The notes under the pieces were generated by a model that was not told the DNA's origin, made no database searches, and saw only the letters and a list, made by a program, of their open reading frames with translations. The position numbers and the translations under genes were made by a program. From the NCBI GenBank assembly GCA_021186555.1, contig JAJKFL010000013.1, positions 39,743,144 through 39,807,143 on the forward strand: DNA of 64,000 nt, in the 5' to 3' direction. How positions within the stretch are numbered: the first letter of the stretch is position 1; every line of letters starts with the position of its first letter. Below are positions 54,015 through 64,000 of this stretch, piece after piece. The DNA comes from Reticulitermes speratus (taxonomy: Eukaryota; Arthropoda; Insecta; Blattodea; Rhinotermitidae).

Positions 54015-55630
54015 GTATTCCAACAAATAAATATTTATGATATAGCGCCTTTGTATTGGACTTCTTATGTTTATATGTTAAGAGGAATTGACACATTTTA
54101 CTTATTAGACAGCGAATTTCATACTGGCAGTGTAAAATAGAATTTTCAATGAAAACTAATTATTTTTTCTTTCATTTGTTAAGATTATGTTGAACATGAT
54201 TTTAGTTTAAGCACAGTACGTTTGATGTTGTTACAAATAAGGTCCGTTAAATTATTTATTAAATCAAATATATTTGTAATAGCACCTTTCATTGCAGCTT
54301 GTAATTTATATTTACAAAAAAAAAAAAACTTCGGTTAGAATATAAATTAAATTTGAAAGAAAGAAAAACACATCGTGCACTGGTGTTCCAAAATGCTACG
54401 TATCTTATCATATTTGTTTATATTACAAAAGAAAGCATCGAAATTTCCGTTGTGGTCACAAGTGAAAAAGCAAAAAATTTCCACAGAACATCCAGGGCAA
54501 AAAACTGTTAGAATTCCACACAGAGAATATTGGTGGCCTGAAGTATCTGTGAAAATAAAAGACGATAGGAAAAAAAAATATCCCGAGCAATATCACACGG
54601 AACCAACGTCTATCCCCCTTCCTATCTGCAAACCAACTCACTCTTCACATTCATCTATCTCTCCCATTCTCTATTCTAAGCATCCTACGGTCTCATCCCT
54701 GTCCTATTCCTGCCCCAGCACACAATCTACATTCCCTGGGTTTCACTTTAATGATAGCCACAGGGGCCAACCCCCCCCCCCCCACCCCCCTCCACCCGCA
54801 CTTTGGCAGTATCTCTCTCTCTCTTGCAACAAACCATTCCATTCGATTCTCCACGTGCTCACAAATTTCGTTCCAAAACCTCAACTTGGTGCTCGAAAGA
54901 GGAAGCCAGACAAGACAAACGTTCAGTTCTTCCTCGCTGCTCTCGCCTTTCCTCTTTTGTTTTACACAACGATTCTTCTCTTTCTCTCTTGTAACGTCTG
55001 TAACTCTTCTTTCACTCCGCCGTGTCATCTTTGTCTCTCTCTCTCCTCTTGTGTCTTCTTCTACTACTACAACAAACATCTGTGAAATTGCGCGATTCGC
55101 GTATCATTTGTTTCTTTGTTGTGGAGGAAGGCATGTTTGGGAGTAAGGTCTTACAGACGACACTGCAAAGGGGAACAAATTGGGGTGGGTGGTTTTGGTT
55201 CATTCTTTGTACTTCGGATGTCCCTCAGGCTCCCATACTTTTGTTTGTCGTGGAATGTCGTGAAACCATGCAGGAAAATTATGCGTGTATGTCTGGGCTT
55301 ATTGGAACATTTTGTTGGTAAGACTGCATGAGTTGTTTAAATGGAATGTGCTACCCGAATCCTTTGGCCTTTTCTTTTATGCAAGGCAAAGTATAGTGTG
55401 CCTCATCGGTTAGTCGGTTAGGTAAATAAAATATTACGGCCATATCAGAAAACATTCAATTAAAATGAAGATACATAACGGCTAATGAGCTCTTCTCAAA
55501 GTGACTCGGGTAAATGAATATAGGAACGTGAAATATTTACTATAATTTTCTCTGGATTCTGTATGTTATGTGCATGTAAATTTATCATAGGTTTCCATAA
55601 CAATTGCACAGGCCTCAATAAAACAGCAAT

Positions 55631-55664
<34 letters not shown>

Positions 55665-57494
55665 GTTGGTGTTTACTCTTGCCACAATGCCACTATTAAT
55701 TATTTGACACTATATTTTCTTTGTTCTTTTCCGCACCATGAGAGCTATCGGGGATAGGAATACAGCTCCAGTCATTCGTGAACTTGCACTGGATGGTGGT
55801 GAGTAAGTAATCAGATTTATGTTCCAGCTGCCTTAACCCTACGGAAAGTTACCCCCGTACACATTCAATAGGTGACTTGGAGGACACAAGAAGTGGTTTG
55901 GGCAATCAGAAGAAGAGAGAAATATCGTGCCGTGCCGTGCCGTGCCGTGCCGGAAATCGTGCTAAAATTTCTCGATTTGTCAACCCTTAGCATAGTCACT
56001 ATATACCCCATCCCTTAGATCTTAATTGTGATTATAAAAGAGAGGATAAGATGTACAAGAGTTTTGTTTTTGATTAAAAATTACTGTAACAAGTTTAATT
56101 ACTAAAAAGCAAGGATAAACAAGGACTTCATTTCTTTGTAAATATGGAGTGTGTAGGCCCTTTTATCTTCTCGATTCTTACGATAGTTTAATACGAAGTC
56201 AGAACAATCGTAATATGAGATGTTGATTTTGATTTTTTAAATTCCGCAAGTAATATTTATGTTGTGGCATGACTTCTAAATGTTAAGTACTCTTACAATT
56301 TTAATAGGGGACTTAAAACAAATCCCATATATATATTTTTTTCCTACATCGCTACCCAGAAGATATGCCGCGAATGCCCCCTTACTTTTATCTAATTCGA
56401 CTCAACCTAACTTTAGCTAAACCGAACTTGACTTAACGTACCTTAATCTTCTTACAGTTGGATATTACACAAATTATGTACTTCTGAGGGGCGTAACTAA
56501 ATAAGCACTGTCAATCAAAATTGCAACATCAGTAGCATGCTCAAAACTTCTGTGATCACCCTGCCGTTGGGCTGAAATCTGCACAATATCTAACATATTT
56601 GTATGACCATACATATAGTAGACATCGTGCGTAAACATATGCAAGTCTAGTACCAACACAAGTGCTGTAGTCACCTGTATCTTCCTCAGTTGCTGCATCA
56701 GTTAACAGAAGCAGAATTTCCAACCATATTTTTGGTGTGGAGCAAATGCCTCAAAGCAGCTATAGGATTTCTCTAAACCCCTCATTTCTTTTTTGACCTA
56801 GTCACAGAATGGATTAAGGAAAGAGGATGGGAGAGAAGTAGAAACAGAAAAAACAAAAGACGATACACACTTTCGAGGATTTGCTCTTCCGAGTGGAAGA
56901 ATGCTCTTACCACCCTCCACGTCTCGGCTATGCGATGGAATTTTTTAGGAATTTTATCAACGAAAAGTCGTTTCTTTTTTTTTTTCCTGATGTAGTTGGC
57001 AATCAGTGAGGGTTCAAAATATTAGTTAAATCGACTCAAATGCCTGACGTACGTGAGAAAATTGGTGTCAGGGTAATTTTGAAAGGGCTTTTCTTTTATT
57101 TTTAGTGCACCAGAAGTGAATTTGACCATTAATGTCGGGCGAGTTGTGGAGATCAGACGCGATTATGTGGTTTGCTTAATCCTTGTCTAAACGTATTGAG
57201 AAATTTAGTAAACATTAATTGGTAATAAAGTTCTTGTTGAAATTTCAACATAACATTTTATAATCTCCACCAGTTCTATAGCAGGCACTAACGAATCCGT
57301 TGATCCAGTATTATATTTCATAGCTTTTGAGGTACATTTGAAACAAAATTTTATTAGTGTATATGCATGCTATAGAAATTTTCTCGATAAAGTTCAAGAA
57401 TGCAGTACAGGAACTTCCGGCTTCCTTTCTTTGCTGCCATCTTGTGATCCCTTTAATAACTCTTAAAACCCCTGACTGTTATATAACGACAAGG
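54014..57494. other. Non-coding, with simple repeats and one long unassigned frame
   Basis: Holds an open plus frame of 236 codons (54375-55085) crossing a C run (54769-54781), a TA run (55632-55661) and a CGTGC pentanucleotide run (55926-55952). The long frame has no domain, is rich in Ser, Pro, Phe and Leu through T/C-rich sequence, and overlaps a 128-residue minus frame; I do not call it a gene. Confidence 0.4.
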
Positions 57495-57758
57495 GGCTGA
57501 GATAGTACAGGTGGTATAACGACTAGGAGCTGGAAGGTCCGAAGTTCGAGCTCCGATGGAGCAAGAAGTTTTTTCTTCTTCGTACCTGTTAAGACCAGCC
57601 CTCATAACTACCGCGCCTTTCGTAAAATGCATGCCGGGTCGCTTTCCGGGGGTAAGGCCGTCGGGGCATGGCGCTGAACTCCGTCTATCGTCGAGGTTAA
57701 GAATAGATGTACGTCTATTCCCTCTCTGTGCCTCCTATGGCATGTTACGGGGTGACCC
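57495..57758 (+). mobile_element. tRNA-derived SINE, family F3, near full length
   Basis: Head CTGAGATAGTACAGGTGGTA and a B-box-like AAGTTCGAGCTCC, then AGACCAGCCCTCATAAC, TTTCCGGGGGTAAGGCCG, CATGGCGCTGAACTCC, CGAGGTTAAGAATAGATG, CCTCCTATGGCATGTTACGG and GGTGACCC. This is the best reference copy of F3 here. The 103-residue frame over it is not a gene. Confidence 0.82.
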
Positions 57759-60126
57759 ATTCTTCTATCCTTACTTATATAATGAAAGAATAACCTTAGA
57801 TTCATGTATGTGGGTCATTTGTAGGATGCAGAAAAGATATGAAATATTTCAATATATTGTTTCTTGATTTTAACAGCAAAGTTTTAAGTTTTTGAGGTGT
57901 TAGCAATAGAAGTTGCAAAAATTTGTCAGTTAGCTTTGCTACATCTTTCTGCTGTCTCTGTCTATCTCTCTCTTTCTCTCTCTCTTTTTCTGCCCGTATG
58001 TAACAGCTTAAGAACCTTTGCATTAATCTTTAGATAATATTATACTAAGGGAATTTCACCAACATCTTTCGACACATTCAGTTTACTGTTTCGATCTAGT
58101 AAAAATCACTGACTTTTGCATAAATATCTACACGCTTTCATAGTCATCTTACGAGCGTAACTAACTAAACATTCATCGTAGAGAAAAATATTGCGAAAGA
58201 AATTTTAAAGAATATCAAGCAGACAGTGCATGTCCATACAGTCTTGTCGCAAGCTTCAAGATTAGGATATAATTAAGCCAAATGGAGAGAACGGTTAAGA
58301 TTAATTACACTATGTGTATATTTTATACATTTTTTAATGCCCTTATTCATGTATGACTGCGTGAATCAATACGTGAATAATTGAATAAAGGGACGAGTGA
58401 AAGAAGTGGACTTATTGACTGACCGGTTGACTGAGATTACTGACAGTTTGTGACTAAATAACTGGGTGCAAAAATAAATAAACGAAGGCTTACCGGAAAT
58501 GAATAGATGGTTGACTGCAATGTTTATCTGAATGTTTGTGCTTGCTTGAGTGAATAAATAAATAAATAAATGCGTTTATTTCTTCATTACATAATGAGAG
58601 CCTGCCTCCAGTCCGCAGGGCGTTTAATTCTGATAAACAGTTCTTTAAAATATCAATAAATCCGGCTTTGATACGGAACCCATAAAACATCTTTATCGTC
58701 ACAAAGTCTGTCATAACCCTCAGTAGCGAGCCTATTAAATGTGCTTAGTAGTACTTGGTTCTAGGACTTTATGCGCCGTCTGTTATTTAAAAATAATTGG
58801 AGGAACATATCTTTCCCATCTTCAGGTGAACGGGGATAGGATGGAATATATCAGAGTCCGATAGAAAGGACTATTCTCTCTCCATCACTCTACAACATAT
58901 GTCACTTCATTTCCTTCAGTGTAAATAGGTCCAATAAATAAAAACTTTATTTAATAGGAGACGATTGACGAAGTCCAGAAACCCTGTGATCCTAAGTGCA
59001 TAAGTAACAACATCAGAATCATTTAAAACTGACAGTTAAATCCATTTTCCATCTCGTCTTTTTCCAAAGAATCATTTTAATGTCTATCTACGTCTCCTTC
59101 CTACTACAACATAATTTGTCTGTCCCTGATGTGGATGACAAACGAAGCGCATGATAAAAGCATAACCTTATAATGAAGTGTGCCTTGAGATGATATATAT
59201 ATATATATATATATTAAAGCCCTTCGCCTTTCATCATATTATTTCATAATTTATTGAAAATTGTTTGCTTGTGTTTCTACTGCCATGAGCTTAATTACAG
59301 CTAGCAGGATCTTCCTTCTTCATTATCCTACTCATGTTTGTAATCAAGTCTGCTGGAGGTGAGCTTCATCCATCTATACGACGGTGTCTGACAGGGAGAC
59401 TCCTGGTCAAATGCATGTTCTGTAACCTCTACCTGAATATAATATTAGCGGGATGGAGTAGGAGGCTACAAATTTTTCAGATTCCAGGACATATAAAGAG
59501 GGTTAATTAAAAGGGAAATTCTTCTTCCTCGACCCGTTCTAACATCCTCTAGTCTCACCTCTCCCCCCAATCCTCCCGTAAGCTAATAAAGTCTAATATA
59601 TTTGCTTCGTTCCACGATACGCCATGCACCTATACAGCCGTCTCTCTTTTTTATAAATGAATTCTTATTATACATTCTCAGCGCTCGGACGTTTTCGATG
59701 TTTAATTTTCGTTAAACCAATCTCTCTCCGATTCCGAGCTTGTGGGGTAGCTCCTAGGCTTTAAGCTTATGTGTAGCTTGTGGTTGGCTCTCAATATTAC
59801 TTTCCTACCTGGAATATGGATTCACTTTCTGTTATGTTGGCCATGGTATCTGGTTCTTACAAGGACATAGAATGCTTTCACACGCCACTCACCCCCCCCC
59901 CCACCCCAAAACAGAGTTGAGTGACATCATAAATATACCCAGTTTCGTAACAAACACGTTTCATGGTACAAAACTCTAAATTTGTCATAAATTACACCCC
60001 ATAATGAAGCTTTCTATTGAGAAATATTAAAAATGGGAAAACATATTTCCTTAACAATTTTATTCAGTAACGTAATTTTTAAAGGTAAAGTTGCCTCTGT
60101 GAACACCTTAAAGCCATATGCGATTG
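57759..60126. other. Non-coding, with simple repeats
   Basis: CT-rich run at about 57957-57988, cryptic GACT/GAAT simple sequence at about 58385-58570 with an AAAT run, an AT run at about 59191-59214 and a C run near 59892. Frames of 121 and 112 residues on opposite strands at 60014-60379 overlap the next SINEs and are shadows. Confidence 0.45.
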
Positions 60127-60258
60127 TGGAGGTTTGGCTCCACACATTCTTAACCTGGTCACTAGATTGGGGCGAGTGGTCAGCTTCACGCATCAGTTTA
60201 TGTACCCTCGGGAACAAAACCCCGCGATACCCATTGAGTAGGAGGCTGGGTGGGCCCA
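60127..60258 (-). mobile_element. SINE family F3 body, possible outer copy
   Basis: Minus strand: GGGCCCACCCAGCCTCCTAC, CAATGGGTATCGCGG, TTTGTTCCCGAGGGTAC, CCAGGTTAAGAATGTGTGGA. It lacks a tRNA head of its own; a separate head lies at 60540-60638. Confidence 0.7.
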
Positions 60259-60306
60259 AAGCTTTTCTGGACACTTTAAATAAGATACAAATACAAAATC
60301 CCTGTC

Positions 60307-60524
60307 CACACCATAGGAGGAGTAAAGTTATAGCTGCACACATTCTTAACCTCGACGCTACAGGGAAGTGAGTGGTCAACTTCTCGGCCCGACTTCTTTA
60401 TCCCCAGGAAGGGATCCAATTACCCATTGAGTCTGGACGACTTGGGGAAGAGAAAAATTAATTGCCTTTCCCGAGAATCGAACCTCGTAACTTAGTCGCT
60501 ATACTGACTACGCTATCCCAGCTC
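60307..60524 (-). mobile_element. tRNA-derived SINE, family F3, with clear pol III boxes
   Basis: Minus strand: GATAGCGTAGTCAGTATAGC (A-box region), B box GGTTCGATTCT, then TTTTTCTCTTCCCCAAG, CAATGGGTAATTGGATCCC, CGTCGAGGTTAAGAATGTG and CTATAACTTTACTCCTCC. It lies between a body fragment (60127-60258) and an extra head (60540-60638). Confidence 0.8.
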
Positions 60525-60539
60525 ATCTCTTGTGAGAAG

Positions 60540-60638
60540 AGAAAATTCTATTGCACCTGCCTGGGAATCAAACCACAGTTCCACGAAGTCCTCTCTCTGG
60601 CCTAGTCACTATTCACAATAGGATATTCTGGCTACCGT
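60540..60638 (-). mobile_element. Extra tRNA-like SINE head
   Basis: Minus strand: ATATCCTATTGTGAATAGTG, GGCCAGAGAGAGG and a B-box-like GTGGTTTGATTCCC, followed by GGTGCAATAGAATTTTCTC. This resembles an F3 head without its body. It may belong to the body at 60127-60258, separated by insertion of the 60307-60524 copy. Confidence 0.55.
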
Positions 60639-60817
60639 ACTCATTTATTACCTTTATAATTAGGTATAACTTTAAATGCGGGCAGGATTAAAAATAATTT
60701 CTTAATGAGGGGCACCATAATTTGACTTCTTTCCACGTCTGTTATTAAGTAGAAGGAGCAAAGTACTTCATGAAGCGCAGACAATCAACTGGTTAAGATT
60801 CCTTGAATGCATGAAAA

Positions 60818-61543
60818 CCGGAGAGTTGTTATTGTGTTTACATAAGGTTGCCACTGGAGTGTCGTTATTGTGTATGTATAAGGTTGCCACTGGAGTGTTG
60901 TTATTGTGTTTGTATAAGGTTGCCACTGGAGAGTCGCTGTTATGTTTACATAAGATTGCCACTGGAGAGTCGCTGTTATGTTTACATAAGGTTGCCACTG
61001 GAGAGTCGCTGTTATGTTTACATAAGGTTACCCCTGGAGTGTCGTTATTGTGTTTATGTAAGGTTGCTACTGGAGTGTCGTTATTGTGTTTATGTAAGGT
61101 TGCTACTGGAGTGTCGTTATTGTGTTTATGTAAGGTTGCTACTGGAGTGTCGTTATTGTGTTTACATGAGGTTGCCACTGGAGAGTCGCTGTTATGTTTA
61201 CATAAGGTTGCCACTGGAGAGTCGCTGTTATGTTTACATAAGGTTGCCACTGGAGAGTCGCTGTTATGTTTACATAAGGTTACCACTGGAGTGTCGTTAT
61301 TGTGTTTATGTAAGGTTGCTACTGGAGAGTCGCTGTTATGTTTACATAAGGTTACCACTGGAGTGTCGTTATTGTGTTTATGTAAGGTTGCTACTGGAGT
61401 GTCGTTATTGTGTTTACATGAGGTTGCCACTGAATTGTCGTTATTTTGATTGCATAAGTTTTCCACCGGAGTGTCGTTATTGATTTTATGTAAATTTGCC
61501 ACCTGGTTGTCGTTATAGTGTTTACATAAGGTTGCCACTGGAT
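60818..61543. repeat. 36-bp minisatellite, about 20 units, open on both strands
   Basis: Starting at 60847, nineteen consecutive units of exactly 36 bp run to 61530, each beginning with a variant of GTTGCCACTGGA. Two main types alternate in blocks: GTGTCGTTATTGTG and GAGTCGCTGTTATG. Because 36 is a multiple of three and the unit lacks stops, there are open frames of 256 residues on the minus strand (60768-61538, repeat HNNDTPVATLHK, GTG start) and 212 and 211 residues in two plus frames. Outer units are diverged but keep length. I take it as a satellite array, not a gene. Confidence 0.9.
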
Positions 61544-62249
61544 CCTATCGTGTGCTACTTTATTCTTCTCTACAAAGTTTTGGTCAAAAGAAATTAAAAT
61601 ATTAAACTTCCACCCACAACTAAACCTCCAAAATATTCTTTCTTTCGGAGTTTAACAAAATTTCGCATGAATTCTCACTCTTTTGTCTGCTACATTATAT
61701 TTACCTGTATTAATATTGTTACATATCAGGTAGTGAAGATTCCTAACTTTATATCAAATTTAGTTTTGTGTATAGAAGAATATACGAAACAAGCGTAATA
61801 TTTGCTAGGCAGCGTGGTGACCTGCTTTCATGTAGTTTTACTGAATCAGTATGGGAGCGAAGTACAGATGGAATTTGTAGCCATTTTAAAGCGCAATGTA
61901 ATAACACTGTTCAAACACAGTTAATCCTGCTTTTCCATTACAATGTCTGCATTCCATTTAGCTGATTGTGTTTTAAGCATTCAGAATAATTATTTACCTT
62001 TCACTTTTATTCGCTTACACGAGATAACAAATAAAACTCACAGGTGTTCACTGTGTTGCTCGCATGCCAAATTAAAGAATTTCCTGTAAATCTAAAATAG
62101 ATGTACCTTCAGTTAAGCATAATTAGATGTAACTACATATGCACAAATGTAGTGTCTTACGACTTTACGTTCTTTGGAGCACAGGATTTTTAAAACTTTT
62201 GCAAATGCATTGTCCTTTATCTTACTCTCTTCCTTATCACTCATTCATT
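61544..62249. other. Non-coding
   Basis: AT-rich; a 65-residue frame at 61768-61965 is not recognised. Confidence 0.4.
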
Positions 62250-62489
62250 CATTCTGTAGTCTGTCTTACGACAGGTCCATAGCCTTTCGACAGCGAGTTC
62301 ACCACAGAAGCCAATCTAGTGCTTCCTCTTTCAATTTCCAGTACCCGCTCATTTTCTTAAGATAATCCAGTAGCTGCTTATATCTTCTTCCACGTCTTCC
62401 TGTCACTTCTATCTTTCCCTCTATCTGTTCTTCAATAACGTGTTTTAGAAGCCGGTTCCTATGCAAGACGTGAAAAATCCAGTTAGCCT
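62250..62489 (-). pseudogene. RTE-like LINE 3' fragment, degenerate
   Basis: The minus strand reads ANWIFHVLHRNRLLKHVI, then QIEGKIEVTGRRGRRYKQLL, KKMSGYWKLKEEALDWLLW and a stop, then loses frame. It aligns block by block with the tail at 44330, keeping the Trp that is a stop there. Only the basic C-terminal tail survives, and catalytic domains are absent. The 63-residue plus frame at 62174-62365 is a shadow. Confidence 0.78.
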
Positions 62490-63349
62490 TCCTTTTTTAT
62501 TGCATGAAAGATATTTCTCTCCTCCTTGACCTTATTTCATACTAGTCGTCCATATATTTCAGATCATTTGTGTAGAACTTTTTACTTGGAGAGTTTATCA
62601 AGAAATCCATTCTTACACTAAATCCAAACTCTCATTATCGCGTTTAAAAAATTCTCGCCATTTTATCTATCCCGAGCTACATAATCCCAGTCGAATTTTT
62701 ACGCTGTGTTTATGTATTTACGAATCGTGTTATTGTAGGATTTATATCTAGGCCTTATATCTGAGACGAGGTCACTCTCTTTCAAGCTATCCGACTAACT
62801 TTTATGCAGTTCCTTTCACTAATACGTGATGAAACGTTACCCACTCCATTATCTTTAACAACATACAAATTCCACATATGGCGCTTAAAATTATGCAGTC
62901 TCCTGACAATTATTCCCTGTAAATTCCAAATATGTTCCCTCATCAAAAGTTGGCATTCTTAATTTATATTTACCGCTTACACTGAGATACCTGGCTTCAA
63001 ACCCTATAATACAGCGAGTAATACAACATAAATTGTAGGTCACTATATTAGATAGCTACTTTTGTCATAGGGGACAGACAAAGATTTCTAAAACTGTTGT
63101 CGACAATTAATTTCTGAATTTAAATTTCTCCTAACATTTCACAAATCTTATCTCAATTTGTTACTTTTCTCATATCTTTGAACCGAACATTTTACAATTT
63201 CTCAATAAGATGTTCACTGCACAAGAATTTAATATGTCGCAAATTATTGATCTGAGAGACGTCAACAATTTTTTTTTTTTTGAGAACATCCTCTATAATT
63301 CCATATTTTATAAGACAACCTTACATCTATTTATGGCCTATTTATTGCC
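62490..63349. other. Non-coding
   Basis: AT-rich, with a T run near 63269. No feature identified. Confidence 0.45.
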
Positions 63350-63386
63350 ATAGGATTTTCGATGCTAACTTATTCACCATCCTCAG
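63350..63386 (-). ncRNA. Weak CTGAGGA...CGAAA motif (copy 16)
   Basis: Minus strand: CTGAGGA, T, a possible 4-bp stem GGTG/CATC with a long loop, GAAA, then ATCC. Spacing fits the family but stem III is absent. A CGAAATGCGCAT block at about 63495 may be another relic with a palindromic stem III. Confidence 0.25.
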
Positions 63387-64000
63387 TGTCACTCAATGTA
63401 GTACGTGGTTAGTTGTACGTGCTTCCGGCAGACAACTTATAATGTATTAGAATACACGTAAATGTCTGCGAGAATGAGAGCAGCATTTAGGACCGAAATG
63501 CGCATGGCAATAACTGGAACATATATAGGTTTACGTTTGTTGGTACATACTGTACAGAACTGTAATAACCACACGGCGTGCGCAAAATAAACCATATGTT
63601 TGTATGAGATAAGTATTGAACAAAATACAAGAAAAGTGATTTTTAATTTTGTGTACGGCGCAATTTTTGTGTTAGATATTAAAACCTGAATTGAGTTTCA
63701 TCGATATTTACGCTCATAATCTCCCAAGTTTGGAAGTTATTATAAGCAAGTTAATTTATTTAAATGTAGACTGAATAATAGTTAAAGAAGCATTAATTTC
63801 TGCATGAAAAATCGATTTATCACTAAAATAAATAACCAACAAGAATTAAGAATTAAAAATTATCTTTGGTAGATACCTTCTCCCTAGGTGTTTGTGTCTA
63901 TATATATACAGTATTTATTCTTTAGAAAATATTAGATGTTATTCCTTAAGTATTACAAATAAGTTTTAAAATATTTTATGGAATAATATTTACTTTTCTT
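63387..64000. other. Non-coding to the window end
   Basis: AT-rich sequence; apart from the possible ribozyme relic near 63495 nothing was identified. Confidence 0.4.

Noticed and set aside
54375..55085. 236-codon open frame, second longest in the window and longest outside the 36-bp array
   Set aside because: It crosses a C run and T/C-rich sequence, is dominated by Ser, Pro, Phe and Leu, overlaps open frames on both strands, and shows no domain, so it is best explained by composition.
60014..60379. Antiparallel frames of 121 and 112 residues
   Set aside because: Both overlap F3 SINE body sequence and each other; no protein family is recognisable.

Overview
The window looks like non-coding DNA from a large, repeat-rich insect genome. 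A cockroach- or termite-like polyneopteran is my inference, from the tRNA-derived SINEs, RTE- and R1/Jockey-type LINE fragments, mariner and PIF/Harbinger non-autonomous elements and a familiar insect repeat peptide. It is AT-rich, dense in short stop-bounded frames and full of microsatellites. I found no intact host gene, rRNA or true tRNA gene, CRISPR array or bacterial-style operon. All recognisable coding matter is transposon debris.

Layout. 0-5.6 kb: largely unique DNA, one hammerhead-like motif at 241, a degenerate one near 1760, a 37-bp tandem repeat (4556) and a nearly perfect 82-bp minisatellite with 5 units (5099-5508). 7-20 kb: SINE copies, two ribozyme foldbacks (9.3-9.7 and 11.6-11.9 kb), a dispersed repeat here called R4 (10.4, 14.6 and 19.9 kb), a repeat-derived ORF (15.6 kb) and a pogo/Tigger-like MITE (16.6 kb). 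20-30 kb: mostly unique DNA with SINEs at 23.5, 25.7 and 28.5 kb, and a LINE C-terminal fragment abutting a ribozyme foldback at 27 kb. 30-40 kb: six more ribozyme-type sites, including a foldback with a 16-bp x 10 expansion (35.9-36.3 kb) and a near-perfect 324-bp palindrome (39.1-39.4 kb). 40-47 kb: three mariner-type MITEs sharing one TIR, a PIF/Harbinger-type element inserted in a SINE with a TTA duplication and carrying a MADF-like peptide remnant, and RTE-like LINE tails. 47-64 kb: more SINEs, an R4 copy, a LINE 3' stem-loop with a (TAA)n tail, stacked SINEs at 60.1-60.6 kb and a 36-bp minisatellite (60.8-61.5 kb) open in several frames on both strands.

The most interesting signal is the dispersed family built around CTGANGA - short hairpin - CGAAA - short palindrome. 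This matches the hammerhead ribozyme core (CUGANGA, stem II, GAAA, a tiny palindromic stem III, UH cleavage site). The variable position holds U, A, C or G in different copies, and stem II changes sequence while staying paired. Many copies sit in inverted pairs and share a downstream box, so this looks like a family of ribozyme-bearing retroelements or their derivatives, comparable to the hammerheads known from Penelope-like elements. The one systematic departure is an extra nucleotide, usually U, between CUGANGA and stem II.
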